The notes under the pieces: model-generated | The model's input: only the letters and a program-made list of their open reading frames with translations | Database searches by the model: none | Told to the model about the DNA's origin: nothing | Shown here: one piece after another, positions 11,349-21,288 of the stretch | How positions within the stretch are numbered: position 1 is the first letter of the stretch | Layout: each line of letters begins with the position of its first letter | Assembly: GCA_028708075.1 (NCBI GenBank) | Contig: JAQVZS010000003.1 | Span: 42,582 to 106,581 of the forward strand | Reading direction: 5' to 3' | Origin: Massilibacteroides sp. | Lineage (GTDB): Bacteria > Bacteroidota > Bacteroidia > Bacteroidales > Tannerellaceae | Length of the DNA stretch: 64,000 nt | Program-made: the position numbers and the translations under genes

Positions 11349-12473
11349 ATGAAATTTGATGTATCAAGCACCGCATTATTGTCACGTTTGCAATCGATAA
11401 GCAAGGTGATCGCTTCGAAAAATTCTTTGCCTATTTTGGATAGTTTTCTATTTCAGTTGGGAGGAAACAAGTTGACGATAACAGCTTCGGACTCCGAAAC
11501 CAGACTCGTTACTTCAGTCGACGTACTGCATGTCGAGGGCGAAGGGTTGTTTGCCATATCTGCGAAGATCCTGCTTGATCCTTTGAAAGAATTGCCGGAA
11601 CAACCGCTGACTTTTACGATTAACGATGAAAATATGGAAGTGTTTATTCATTTCCAGAATGGACAATATAATTTTATCGGGCAACGAGGGGATACCTATC
11701 CACAACAAAGACCGTTTGGAGAAAATGTTACTATTGTTCAAATTGAAGCCCAGATGTTGTTGAATGGATTGGGACGTGCTTTGTTTGCTACGGCTGATGA
11801 TGAACTTCGTCCCGTTATGAATGGCGTTTATTTTGATATAAATACGGACAGTTTGACTTTTGTCGCTTCCGATGGACATAAATTGGCTCGGCTGCGAAAT
11901 TTCTCTATTAAGGGTGAAGAGAGGGCGGCCTTTATTTTGCCCAAAAAACCGGCGAACTTATTGCGTTCTATTTTACAGAAAGAACAAGAGATTATTGTGG
12001 TAAAATTTGATGAAAACAATGCTTGTTTTACATGCTCTAATTTCGAGATGGTTTGTCGTTTAATCGAAGGGCGTTATCCGAATTATAACAGTGTGATTCC
12101 TCAGGATAATCCATATAAAGTAATTATTGACAGGCTTTCGTTCTTGAATGCTTTGAAACGTGTTTCGGTTTTTTCCAACCCGGCGAGTAGCTTGGTGAAA
12201 CTGCATCTCTTGGATAATGAAATGATTGTTTCGGCTCAAGATATTGATTTTTCAACTTCAGCGGAAGAGAAGATTATTTGCCAATATTCAGATCCCGAGT
12301 TGAAGATAGGGTTTAAAGCGACTTTTTTGATTGAAATATTGAGTAATATAGCGGCTGAAGAAGTCATTATGGAATTGGCTGATCCTACACGTGCAGGAAC
12401 GATTGTCCCGTCGGAAAACGAAGAAAATGAAGACTTGTTGATGTTACTCATGCCGATGATGTTGAATGAATAA
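11349..12473 (+). CDS. dnaN: DNA polymerase III sliding clamp (beta)
   Basis: The 374-residue protein has the three repeated clamp domains (about 1-120, 128-250 and 253-374) and conserved blocks such as FVASDGHKLARL and EGRYPNYNSVIPQ. It encircles DNA and tethers the replicative polymerase. The C-terminal MLLMPMML corresponds to the MPMR region near the partner-binding pocket. It is followed at 24 bp by a DnaQ-like exonuclease, a replication-linked arrangement. Confidence 0.97.
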   Translation: MKFDVSSTALLSRLQSISKVIASKNSLPILDSFLFQLGGNKLTITASDSETRLVTSVDVLHVEGEGLFAISAKILLDPLKELPEQPLTFTINDENMEVFIHFQNGQYNFIGQRGDTYPQQRPFGENVTIVQIEAQMLLNGLGRALFATADDELRPVMNGVYFDINTDSLTFVASDGHKLARLRNFSIKGEERAAFILPKKPANLLRSILQKEQEIIVVKFDENNACFTCSNFEMVCRLIEGRYPNYNSVIPQDNPYKVIIDRLSFLNALKRVSVFSNPASSLVKLHLLDNEMIVSAQDIDFSTSAEEKIICQYSDPELKIGFKATFLIEILSNIAAEEVIMELADPTRAGTIVPSENEENEDLLMLLMPMMLNE

Positions 12474-12496
12474 ATCAATGTATTAAATAAAACATA

Positions 12497-13267
12497 ATGC
12501 AATTAAATTTGAAGAATCCGTTAGTGTTTTTCGATTTGGAAACCACGGGGATTGACATTGTTAAGGATCGGATTGTAGAGATTTCGTTCTTAAAAGTTTA
12601 TCCGAACGGGAAAGAAGAATCTAAGACACGCCGGGTTAATCCGAGTATGCCTATTCCTCTGGAATCGACGGCAATTCATGGTATTTCAGATGAGGATGTG
12701 AAAGATTGCCCGACATTCAAAGAAATCGCTAAGTCTCTTGCCTCGCATATTGAAGGGTGTGATCTCGCCGGTTATAATTCGAACCGATTTGATATTCCTC
12801 TTTTGGCGGAAGAATTTTTGAGGGCAGGTGTGGATGTAGATTTGAATAAACGAAAGTTTGTGGATGTCCAGACTATTTTTCATAAAATGGAGCAACGGAC
12901 ATTGGCGGCGGCCTATAAGTTTTATTGTGATAGAATTTTGGATAATGCACATACGGCTGAAGCTGATACTCTGGCAACGTATGAAGTGTTGAAGGCTCAA
13001 TTGGATCGTTATCCGGATTTGGAAAACGATGTTAATTTTCTTTCTAAATTTTCAAGTTTTACAAATAATGTGGATTTTGCCGGTCGAATGATTTATAATG
13101 AGAGGGGGGAAGAAGTGATTAATTTCGGAAAATATAAAGGACGTTTAGTTGCTGATGTGTTAGAGACAGATCCGGGGTATTACGGATGGATTATGAATGG
13201 GGATTTTCCTTTAAATACAAAGCGGATTCTAACTGAAATAAAGTTGAGAGGGTTTAACTCGAAATAA
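12497..13267 (+). CDS. DnaQ-like 3'-5' exonuclease (DEDDh)
   Basis: The 256-residue protein opens with ExoI motif FFDLETTGID (Asp13, Glu15), has ExoII around AGYNSNRFDIPLL, and ExoIII HTAEADT with the catalytic His and Asp. It is therefore a DEDDh exonuclease related to the epsilon proofreading subunit. The C-terminal 70 residues (INFGKYKGRLVADVLETDPGYY) resemble the small exonuclease-associated domain common in Bacteroidota. Its place just after dnaN supports a role in replication fidelity or repair. Confidence 0.9.
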   Translation: MQLNLKNPLVFFDLETTGIDIVKDRIVEISFLKVYPNGKEESKTRRVNPSMPIPLESTAIHGISDEDVKDCPTFKEIAKSLASHIEGCDLAGYNSNRFDIPLLAEEFLRAGVDVDLNKRKFVDVQTIFHKMEQRTLAAAYKFYCDRILDNAHTAEADTLATYEVLKAQLDRYPDLENDVNFLSKFSSFTNNVDFAGRMIYNERGEEVINFGKYKGRLVADVLETDPGYYGWIMNGDFPLNTKRILTEIKLRGFNSK

Positions 13268-13271
13268 GAAA

Positions 13272-14426
13272 ATGAATAATTTTGAATTTTGTAATCCGGT
13301 AAAGATCATTTTTGGAAAAGGTACGATCGCGCGTTTGTCTGCTCAGATACCTCGTGAAGCTCGAGTTTTGATTCTTTATGGAGGAGGCAGTATTAAAAAG
13401 AACGGAGTTTACGATCAGGTAAAGGAGGCGTTAGCTGATTTTGACACATTTGAATTTGGAGGTATTAGGCCTAATCCGGATTATGAAACTTGCATGAGAG
13501 CAGTCGACTTGGTTAAATCGGAAGGAATCACGTTTTTGCTTGCAGTCGGCGGTGGTTCGGTAATCGATGCGACTAAGTTTGTTGCTGCTGCAACTTATTT
13601 TGATGGAGAAGATCCATGGGATATTCTGTTAAAAGGAAGTCCTATAAGAGAGGCGCTTCCGTTGGGATGCGTTTTAACTTTAGCTGCGACGGGTTCGGAA
13701 ATGAACGAACGTTTTGTGATTTCCCGCAATGAGAACCGTTTGAAGTTAGGATTTGCTTCGCCATTGGTTTTCCCGAAGTTCGCAGTTCTTGATCCTGAAG
13801 TTACGTATTCTCTTCCGCTTCGTCAAGTAATTAATGGGGTTGTGGATTCGTTTGTTCATGTAATCGAACAATATCTGACTTATCCGGTGAATTCCCGTGT
13901 TCAGGATGCATTTTCTGAATCGTTGATGCGAATTATTGTGGAAGAGGGGAAAAAGGTTTTGAAAGATAAAACAAACTATGATATACGTGCCAACTTGATG
14001 TGGGCGGCCTCCAACGCTTTAAATTCATGGATTGGTCAAGGGGTTCCGCAAGACTGGTCTTCGCATCGTATCGGGTATTCATTGACTGCGCTATTTGGGT
14101 TGGATCATGCGCAGACATTGGCGATTGTATTGCCGGGTGTCATGGAATATAAGAAAGAGGCGAAGAGAGAGAAAATACTTTCTTTGGGGAGGAATGTTTT
14201 TGATGTGACTTCCGATAGTGATGATTGCATCGTGAATGATACCATAAATGCCGTTGAAGATTTTTTTCTGTCGATGGGATTGCCCACGCGTTTAGCCGGA
14301 TTTGGCATCCGTAAAAAAGACCTGGATTCTTTGGTTGAACATATTCGGATCATGGATTGGAAATTAGGTGAGCATGCGGATATTGATTGGCAGGTCGCTC
14401 GTGAAATATTAGCACTTCGATTTTGA
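13272..14426 (+). CDS. Iron-containing alcohol dehydrogenase (YqhD/BdhA type)
   Basis: The 384-residue protein has the nucleotide-binding GGGS motifs (ILYGGGSIKKNG; AVGGGSVIDATKF) and the metal-binding region with Asp and His residues (NGVVDSFVHVIEQY; GLDHAQTLAIVLPGVM). It belongs to class III dehydrogenases that reduce aldehydes to alcohols with NAD(P)H. It starts 5 bp after the exonuclease stop, so it shares that transcript although the functions seem unrelated. The exact substrate cannot be read from the sequence. Confidence 0.92.
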   Translation: MNNFEFCNPVKIIFGKGTIARLSAQIPREARVLILYGGGSIKKNGVYDQVKEALADFDTFEFGGIRPNPDYETCMRAVDLVKSEGITFLLAVGGGSVIDATKFVAAATYFDGEDPWDILLKGSPIREALPLGCVLTLAATGSEMNERFVISRNENRLKLGFASPLVFPKFAVLDPEVTYSLPLRQVINGVVDSFVHVIEQYLTYPVNSRVQDAFSESLMRIIVEEGKKVLKDKTNYDIRANLMWAASNALNSWIGQGVPQDWSSHRIGYSLTALFGLDHAQTLAIVLPGVMEYKKEAKREKILSLGRNVFDVTSDSDDCIVNDTINAVEDFFLSMGLPTRLAGFGIRKKDLDSLVEHIRIMDWKLGEHADIDWQVAREILALRF

Positions 14427-14435
14427 TCGTAATTT

Positions 14436-15635
14436 ATGTTAGACGGTAAAAATATAATATTGGGTGTAACCGGGAGTATTGCGGCTTATAAAGCTGCTTA
14501 CCTGATCCGTTTGTTAATAAAAAAGGGGGCGAAAGTGAAAGTCGTGATTACTCCTGCGGGAAAGGAATTTATTACTCCATTGACGCTTTCTACTTTAAGT
14601 AATGCACCGGTAATTAGTGATTTTTTTTCCAATCGTGACGGCACATGGAACAGTCATGTAGACTTAGGACTTTGGGCTGACACAATGTTAATTGCTCCGG
14701 CAACTGCTTCCACAATTGGTAAGATGGCTAATGGTATAGCCGACAATATGCTCATCACGACGTATCTTTCCTGTAAAGCACCGGTGTTTATTGCCCCCGC
14801 TATGGATTTGGATATGTTCGCTCATCCAACGACACAACAGAATCTGGAACGTTTACGTAGTTTTGGCAATCATATTATAGAACCTGCAGAGGGTGAATTG
14901 GCCAGTCATTTGACGGGTAAAGGACGTATGGAAGAACCCGAAAATATAGTCCGGGTTTTAGAAGCTTTTTTTAGCCCAAAAGAAGACTTGCAAAAAAAAA
15001 AGATTGTAATTACAGCTGGTCCCACATATGAAAAGATAGATCCAGTTCGTTTTATAGGTAATTACTCATCTGGGAAGATGGGTTTTGCTTTGGCTAAAGT
15101 TTGTGCAGACAGAGGAGCTGAGGTTGTTTTGATTACCGGTCCGGTAAATCAAACGATTGATCATCCGAAAATAAAGCGTGTGGATGTGGAGTCGGCAGAT
15201 CAAATGTATGAGGTAACAATGAATGTGTTTCCAACGGTTGACGCAGCAATTTTATGTGCTGCGGTAGCAGACTTTAAACCTGCTGTTCGATCGGATGAAA
15301 AGATCAAGCGGGAAAGTAGCAATGAGCTTTGTTTGAGATTAACTCCGAATCGGGATATTGCGGCTTCTTTGGGAGCAATAAAAAAGTCCGGTCAGGTATT
15401 GGTTGGATTTGCGCTGGAAACAAATGATGAAGAAAGGCATGCAACGGATAAACTAAGAAGAAAGAATTTGGATTTCATTGTGTTGAATTCTTTACGTGAA
15501 CAGGGTGCCGGTTTCCGTTGCGATACGAATAAAATATCGATTATAGACAAATTTGGTGTCGTAACTCACTTTGATTTGAAACAAAAGTTGGATGTTGCAT
15601 CGGATATTGTCGATAAATTGGCGACATTATGGTGA
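14436..15635 (+). CDS. coaBC: Bifunctional phosphopantothenoylcysteine decarboxylase / synthase
   Basis: The 399-residue protein joins CoaC (FMN decarboxylase, residues 1-185; GVTGSIAAYKA, active His74 in SHVDLG, PAMDLDM) to CoaB (from about 190; ITAGPTYEKIDPVRF, NYSSGKMG). Together they convert 4'-phosphopantothenate to 4'-phosphopantetheine for coenzyme A. The stop overlaps the start of the next gene by 7 bp. Confidence 0.97.
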   Translation: MLDGKNIILGVTGSIAAYKAAYLIRLLIKKGAKVKVVITPAGKEFITPLTLSTLSNAPVISDFFSNRDGTWNSHVDLGLWADTMLIAPATASTIGKMANGIADNMLITTYLSCKAPVFIAPAMDLDMFAHPTTQQNLERLRSFGNHIIEPAEGELASHLTGKGRMEEPENIVRVLEAFFSPKEDLQKKKIVITAGPTYEKIDPVRFIGNYSSGKMGFALAKVCADRGAEVVLITGPVNQTIDHPKIKRVDVESADQMYEVTMNVFPTVDAAILCAAVADFKPAVRSDEKIKRESSNELCLRLTPNRDIAASLGAIKKSGQVLVGFALETNDEERHATDKLRRKNLDFIVLNSLREQGAGFRCDTNKISIIDKFGVVTHFDLKQKLDVASDIVDKLATLW

Positions 15636-16534
15636 GGAGAATACAAAAAATAATGATTGCAATTGTTCTTTTGAGTTTCGGCTTTTTAGTCAAAGCGCAG
15701 GAATTGAATGCAAAAATCACGATCAATAGCGACAAAGTACAAGGATCGAGCAAACAGATTTTTACGACTTTGGAAAATGCACTGATGGAATTTGTGAATA
15801 ATAAAAAGTGGACATCGGCGACTTTCTCTGTAAATGAACGGATTGATTGTTCGATGAATATTATAGTTAATGAGCGGACTGACGACAGCTTTAAGGCCGA
15901 GATTCAAGTACAGGCACGTCGACCGGTATATAATTCTTCGTATTCAACTACATTATTGAATTTTCGTGATAGGCAATTCGATTTTGATTATGTCGAATTC
16001 CAGCCGTTAGAATATTCTGAGAATACATTGGAAAGTAATTTGACGGCTACTATTGTTTTTTATATTTATATAATACTCGGTTTGGATTTCGACAGTTTTT
16101 CTCCAATGGGCGGAACTTCTTTTTTTCAACAAGCTATGCAGATCGTCAATTTGGCTCAGTCTCAACCTTCCTGGAATGGATGGAAACCATTTGATAGTTC
16201 GCGGAACCGACATGCTCTTGTGACTGCTTTAACTGAAAATGTAGCAGAAGGATTTCGAAATATGTGGTATACATACTATCGTAAAGGACTTGATGAAATG
16301 GCGGCTAATGCAGATCGTGGACGGACGACTATTATTTCGGATTTGCTTGCATTGAAAGAACTAAAAAGCGCCCGACCGACATCCGTTTTGCTTTCTTTAT
16401 TTTCGGATGCGAAATTAGATGAAGTTGTTGCTATTTATTCTGAAGCTACAAATCAGGAAAAACAGGAAGGTTATAAATTCCTTTCTGATATTTATCCGAC
16501 AGAGTCGACGCGATTGGAACCGTTAAAAAAATAA
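15629..16534 (+). CDS. DUF4835 (PorD-like) secreted protein
   Basis: A 301-residue protein with a signal peptide ending about FGFLVKAQ. The body matches DUF4835, named PorD in type IX secretion studies (TTLLNFRDRQFDF, IILGLDFDSFSPMGG). Homologues are reported as needed for type IX secretion in Porphyromonas, but the family is also found in species without that system. Start at 15629 overlaps coaBC; recN follows after 7 bp. Confidence 0.88.
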   Translation: MVRRIQKIMIAIVLLSFGFLVKAQELNAKITINSDKVQGSSKQIFTTLENALMEFVNNKKWTSATFSVNERIDCSMNIIVNERTDDSFKAEIQVQARRPVYNSSYSTTLLNFRDRQFDFDYVEFQPLEYSENTLESNLTATIVFYIYIILGLDFDSFSPMGGTSFFQQAMQIVNLAQSQPSWNGWKPFDSSRNRHALVTALTENVAEGFRNMWYTYYRKGLDEMAANADRGRTTIISDLLALKELKSARPTSVLLSLFSDAKLDEVVAIYSEATNQEKQEGYKFLSDIYPTESTRLEPLKK

Positions 16535-16541
16535 CCAAATC

Positions 16542-18221
16542 ATGTTAACGTCCTTATTAATACAGAATTTTGTTTTAATTGATCGTCTGAATATACAGTT
16601 TGAAGATAATTTTTCGGTTATTACCGGAGAGACCGGAGCTGGGAAATCAATTATATTGGGTGCCTTGGGACTTGTCTTGGGGCAGCGTGCGGATGGGAAA
16701 AGCATAAAAGACGGAGCGGATAAATGTGTGATTGAAGCGGCATTCGATATTACAAAATATGATTTGCTTCCTTTTTTTAAAGAGAATGATTTGGAATATG
16801 ACTCGAAAATTTGCCTGTTCCGCCGTGAATTATATGCTTCCGGTAAGTCCCGTGCTTTTGTGAATGATTCCCCTGTTTCTCTTTCGGTGATGAAGGAATT
16901 AGGCGGATTTCTTGTAGATATTCATTCTCAGCATCAAAATTTATTATTAGGAGATCCGCTTTTTCAATTGAAAATTGTCGATTTGATGTCCGGGAATAAG
17001 GCCTTACTTCAACAATATCGTGAAGAATTCTCTATTTATGTTTCGCTGGGACGTGAGTTAAATTCATTAAAAGAAAAAGCTGATCAGGCGAAGAAAGAAG
17101 AAGATTATATTCGTTTCCAACTAGAACAGTTTGATTCTGCGCGTCTTCGGCCTGATGAACAGAATGAATTGGAACAGGAACAGGAATTATTGTCTCATGC
17201 CGAAGAAATAAAAAATTCGCTTTATAAATTGCATGACTGTCTGAATGGAGATGAGCAAGGTGTTGTGCGTGGCTTAAGAGATGCGCTTTCAATAGTTACA
17301 TCAATAGGAAGCTATTATCCGAATGCAAAAGAGATGGAAGAACGATTGCGTTCGGCTTATCTCGATTTAAACGACTTGGCTGCTGACGTTGAAGTTCAAC
17401 AGGAGAAAATAGAATATAATCCGGAACGAATGGATTTTGTAAACGAGCGTTTAAACTTGTTGTATTCTCTCGAACAGAAACATCGCGTTTCTTCTTTGGA
17501 TGATTTGTTTGAAATCAATGACCGATTTAAGATTCAATTGCAGGAGATTAACTCTTTTGATGAACAAATTTCCGGGTTGGAACAGCAGATAAAAATTCGA
17601 CAAGTTAAATTGTGTGATTTGGCAAATGAATTGAGCGTTTCTCGTAAAAAAACAGCTGAAATCATATCCGGTAAATTAATCGATTTGATAACCCCATTAG
17701 GAATGCCTAATGCTCGGTTTCAGATTCGGATGACGAAAAAAAAACAACCGGATGTAAATGGTATTGATGATGTTTGTTTTCTTTTCACAGCCAACAAGAA
17801 TGGAGTTTTGCAGCCAGTGGCTGATACTGCTTCAGGTGGCGAAATATCCCGACTGATGCTTTGCTTGAAGGCGATGATTGCCGGACATACAGCTTTGCCT
17901 TCAATTCTTTTTGATGAAGTAGATACTGGCGTTTCCGGAGATATCGCTGATAAGATGGGGAATATTATGAGTGAGTTAGGAACGAAGATGCAGGTACTTG
18001 CCATCACTCATTTACCACAGATCGCAGCGAAAGGGAAAGCACATTATTTAGTATATAAACAGGATTCCGCTGAACAAACGGTGACAAAAATTCGTCGGCT
18101 CGATAGTGATGAACGGGTGAAAGAAGTTGCCCGTATGTTGAGCGGAGCAGTGTTGACAGATGCAGCTATTGCTAATGCACGTGACTTGTTGGGGGGTGAA
18201 ATCTTAAAACAACGTATATGA
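16542..18221 (+). CDS. recN: DNA repair protein RecN
   Basis: The 559-residue SMC-like ATPase has Walker A GETGAGKS (residues 29-36), a long coiled coil in the middle, the signature TASGGEISRLMLCLK and Walker B SILFDEVDTGVSG. RecN acts at double-strand breaks, holding ends together during recombination. The stop overlaps rlmB by 4 bp (ATGA). Confidence 0.97.
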   Translation: MLTSLLIQNFVLIDRLNIQFEDNFSVITGETGAGKSIILGALGLVLGQRADGKSIKDGADKCVIEAAFDITKYDLLPFFKENDLEYDSKICLFRRELYASGKSRAFVNDSPVSLSVMKELGGFLVDIHSQHQNLLLGDPLFQLKIVDLMSGNKALLQQYREEFSIYVSLGRELNSLKEKADQAKKEEDYIRFQLEQFDSARLRPDEQNELEQEQELLSHAEEIKNSLYKLHDCLNGDEQGVVRGLRDALSIVTSIGSYYPNAKEMEERLRSAYLDLNDLAADVEVQQEKIEYNPERMDFVNERLNLLYSLEQKHRVSSLDDLFEINDRFKIQLQEINSFDEQISGLEQQIKIRQVKLCDLANELSVSRKKTAEIISGKLIDLITPLGMPNARFQIRMTKKKQPDVNGIDDVCFLFTANKNGVLQPVADTASGGEISRLMLCLKAMIAGHTALPSILFDEVDTGVSGDIADKMGNIMSELGTKMQVLAITHLPQIAAKGKAHYLVYKQDSAEQTVTKIRRLDSDERVKEVARMLSGAVLTDAAIANARDLLGGEILKQRI

Positions 18222-18970
18222 AAGAAAATGAATTAATATTTGGTACGCGTGCCGTGATAGAAGCTGTTCAGGCAGGGAAAGAAATCGACAAGATACTTGT
18301 CCGTCGGGAAGCAAAAAATGATCTTACAAAAGAACTTTTTGATACGTTGAAAGAACGTGATATTCCGGTACAACGTGTGCCTGTAGAACGTCTTGACCGG
18401 ATTACGCGAAAAAACCATCAGGGAGTCATTGCCCTTATGTCTTCCGTAACTTATCATAAATTGGAGGATCTGATTCCTTTTATTTTTGAACAGGGGAAAA
18501 GTCCTTTTATCGTATTGTTGGATGGGGTGACGGATGTGCGTAATTTTGGCGCGATTGCCCGTACGTGCGAATGTGCAGGTGTTGATGGAATTGTTATTCC
18601 TGCCCATGGCAGTGTGACGGTCAATGCCGATGCTGTAAAAACGTCTGCCGGAGCTCTTCATACTTTGCCTGTATGTAAAGAGAGAACTATTCATGACGCG
18701 ATTCGTTTTCTGCAAGCTAGTGGCGTAAAAGTTTTTGCAGCTACGGAAAAAGCTACGGAATTATATACGTCGGTTTCTTATGAAGGGCCTGTCGCACTTG
18801 TTGTGGGGGCTGAGGATACAGGTGTATCTTCTGAAAACTTACGTATTGCGGATCATATGGTGAAAATACCGCAATTTGGAACAATCGGTTCACTGAATGT
18901 TTCCGTTGCTTCTTCTGTTTTGATTTATGAAGTCGTACGTCAACGTATAAACAATTTAAACACGAAATAA
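18218..18970 (+). CDS. rlmB: 23S rRNA (guanosine-2'-O-)-methyltransferase RlmB family (SpoU)
   Basis: The 250-residue protein has an N-terminal RNA-binding domain (FGTRAVIEAVQAGKEIDKIL) and a SPOUT knot domain with motifs VRNFGAIARTCE, ALVVGAEDTGVSS and IPQFGTIGSLNVSVASSV. RlmB methylates G2251 of 23S rRNA in the model organism. Translational coupling to recN is shown by the ATGA overlap. Confidence 0.95.
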   Translation: MKENELIFGTRAVIEAVQAGKEIDKILVRREAKNDLTKELFDTLKERDIPVQRVPVERLDRITRKNHQGVIALMSSVTYHKLEDLIPFIFEQGKSPFIVLLDGVTDVRNFGAIARTCECAGVDGIVIPAHGSVTVNADAVKTSAGALHTLPVCKERTIHDAIRFLQASGVKVFAATEKATELYTSVSYEGPVALVVGAEDTGVSSENLRIADHMVKIPQFGTIGSLNVSVASSVLIYEVVRQRINNLNTK

Positions 18971-18974
18971 GTAT

Positions 18975-19355
18975 ATGAAAAAAATTATTGCAACAAAAAA
19001 TGCGCCGGCAGCACTCGGGCCTTACAGCCAAGCCGTACAAGCCGAGAATACGCTTTTCGCTTCCGGACAGTTAGGTATCGATCCGTCGACCGGAGAATTT
19101 GCTGCTGCAGATGTGCAAGGTCAGACCGTTCAGGTTTTTAAGAATATTTCTGCCATCCTATCTGAAGCTGGTTTTGAAATGTCGGATATTGTGAAAACAA
19201 CGGTTTTTTTAGCAGATATGGGCGATTTTGCCGCTATGAACGAAATTTATGCAACCCAGTTTGAAGGTGCATTTCCTGCCCGTTCGACGATTGCTGTCAA
19301 AACTTTACCTAAAAACGGACTTGTAGAAATTGAAATCATTGCTATCAAAGCATGA
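18975..19355 (+). CDS. RidA family enamine/imine deaminase
   Basis: A 126-residue full-length RidA: APAALGPYSQAVQA, FASGQLGIDPSTGE, and the catalytic arginine in PARSTIAVKTLP. It hydrolyses reactive 2-aminoacrylate-type enamines made by PLP enzymes. Five bp after rlmB, it ends this long + strand cluster and converges on ygiQ. Confidence 0.95.
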   Translation: MKKIIATKNAPAALGPYSQAVQAENTLFASGQLGIDPSTGEFAAADVQGQTVQVFKNISAILSEAGFEMSDIVKTTVFLADMGDFAAMNEIYATQFEGAFPARSTIAVKTLPKNGLVEIEIIAIKA

Positions 19356-19391
19356 TGATAAAATCAAACAGGTAACCAGACGGTCATGGGG

Positions 19392-21236
19392 TCATGATCG
19401 CTTGTTTTTTCGTAAACGCTGACCTGTTACTGGTTGCTTTCCAAAAAGTTGGTCGATCAGGTCTTTCCTGTCGATGCGTTGTAAAGAACGAATAATTTTT
19501 TGCCGGTATTCCGGTTGGTACCAAAAGAAAAATTGCCGTTGAGCTAGCTTTTCATCTTTACTTTTGGCTGTATATACTTTTTCTAATGTATACGGGTGGT
19601 AGCCTGTGTAATATATTTCTGTAGCCAATGTCATTGGTGTCGGTGTAAAATCCTGTACTTGTTCGAGTTGGAAATTAAGCCGCTTGGTTTGGATAGCTAA
19701 GTCTGCCATATCTGCTTCATGACAGCCCGGATGGCTAGATATAAAATAAGGGATTAGTTGTTGATTTAATTTATAACGTTGATTGTTTTCTTCAAAAATA
19801 CGTTTAAATTGTCCGAATAATTCGAAAGAGGGTTTACGCATTTGTTTTAATACTGCGTCCGATGTATGTTCAGGTGCCACCTTAAGTCGGCCGGAAATAT
19901 GTTTGGCAATTAATTCTTCCATATAGGTACGGGCAGCTTCATTCTTGCTTTCCTCTTTATATTTGTGAAGAAGCAAATCATAACGTATACCACTTCCGAC
20001 AAACGATTTTTTAACTTCCGGCAACCGATCGACTTCCCGATATATATCCAACAAAGCTGAATGATCCGCATTCAAATTTGGACAAATTGCAGGGAAAATA
20101 CAAGAGGGCTTTTTGCATTTTTCACAGATATGTTCATCTGTTCCTTTCATGTGGTACATATTTGCCGATGGGCCACCAAGATCACTCAAATAACCTTTGA
20201 AATCAGGCATTTGTGTAATCTGGTGCACTTCTTTTAAGATTGAGTCTTTGCTACGTGATGCAATAAATTTTCCCTGATGGGCAGAGATGGTACAGAAAGC
20301 GCATCCGCCAAAACAGCCGCGATGTAAATTAACAGAAAACTTAATCATTTCAAAAGCCGGGATCGTTTTGCCCTTATATTTGGGATGGGGCAAACGCGTA
20401 TAAGGTAAATCAAACGAAGCATCGATTTGTTTTTCCGTCATCGGTGGAAACGGTGGATTGACAACAATCGTCCGTTTTCCGACCTGCTGTAAAATACGTG
20501 AAGCATGATATTTGTTTGATTCTTCTTCGATATGTCGGAAATTCTCTGCTTGTTTCAACTTGTCAACCAAACATTTTTCGTGTGAAAAAAGATGAATATC
20601 ATCGGTTAATGGAGTAATTGGATCCGTTGTTATATAAGCTGTTTGCGGAATATCTCTGATCGTTCGAAAAGGCTCGCCCAATTTTATGTGACGTACTAAT
20701 TCTTTCAGCGGGAGTTCACCCATACCGTAAATTAACAGATCTGCCGGGCTATCTGCTAAAATACCCGGGCGTAATTTGTCCTGCCAATAGTCATAATGTG
20801 TCAATCGTCTCAACGAAGCCTCTATCCCTCCGAGTACGATCGGTGTTTCCGGATATAACTGACGAAGAATACCCGTATATACAATGCTCGGATAATCCGG
20901 GCGCATACCCGCACGTCTGTCTGGCGTATATGCGTCGTCACTGCGAAGCCTTTTATTGGCCGTATAATGGTTAATCATGGAGTCCATTGCTCCGGGAGAA
21001 ACCCCGAAAAAAAGGCGCGGTATACCCAATTTGCGAAAATCCCGAAAATCACCTCTCCAATCCGGCTGAGGGACAATTGCTACCCGTAGTCCTTCCGCTT
21101 CCAATGTTCGTCCGATAACCGCAGCACCAAAAGACGGATGATCCACATAAGCATCCCCCGAAAATAAAATAACATCGAGAGAATCCCATCCCCTTGCTTC
21201 AACTTCCTTTTTTGTAGTAGGCAACCATGCATTCAT
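19392..21236 (-). CDS. YgiQ family radical SAM protein
   Basis: A 614-residue protein with the radical SAM cluster HRGCFGGCAFCTISAHQGK (Cys308, Cys312, Cys315) after an N-terminal cobalamin-type region (VILFSGDAYVDHPSFG, GGIEASLRRLTHYDYW). YgiQ proteins are universal but biochemically uncharacterised. An in-frame ATG at 21263 would add nine residues, but a TACCTTTG -7 box at 21249-21242 lies inside that extension and MNAWLPTTKKEVEARGW is the usual N-terminus, so I start at 21236, implying a very short leader. Confidence 0.92.
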   Translation of the reverse strand: MNAWLPTTKKEVEARGWDSLDVILFSGDAYVDHPSFGAAVIGRTLEAEGLRVAIVPQPDWRGDFRDFRKLGIPRLFFGVSPGAMDSMINHYTANKRLRSDDAYTPDRRAGMRPDYPSIVYTGILRQLYPETPIVLGGIEASLRRLTHYDYWQDKLRPGILADSPADLLIYGMGELPLKELVRHIKLGEPFRTIRDIPQTAYITTDPITPLTDDIHLFSHEKCLVDKLKQAENFRHIEEESNKYHASRILQQVGKRTIVVNPPFPPMTEKQIDASFDLPYTRLPHPKYKGKTIPAFEMIKFSVNLHRGCFGGCAFCTISAHQGKFIASRSKDSILKEVHQITQMPDFKGYLSDLGGPSANMYHMKGTDEHICEKCKKPSCIFPAICPNLNADHSALLDIYREVDRLPEVKKSFVGSGIRYDLLLHKYKEESKNEAARTYMEELIAKHISGRLKVAPEHTSDAVLKQMRKPSFELFGQFKRIFEENNQRYKLNQQLIPYFISSHPGCHEADMADLAIQTKRLNFQLEQVQDFTPTPMTLATEIYYTGYHPYTLEKVYTAKSKDEKLAQRQFFFWYQPEYRQKIIRSLQRIDRKDLIDQLFGKQPVTGQRLRKNKRS

Positions 21237-21288
21237 GCTCGCAAAGGTACTGGTTTTTCTCAAACTAATGTTATGGTGTTTTTTTCAT

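Noticed and set aside
11514..11879. 121-codon frame antisense to dnaN
   Set aside because: Shadow of a strongly conserved gene, no family pattern.
18233..18715. 160-codon frame antisense to rlmB
   Set aside because: Shadow frame; rlmB is full length and fully conserved on the + strand.
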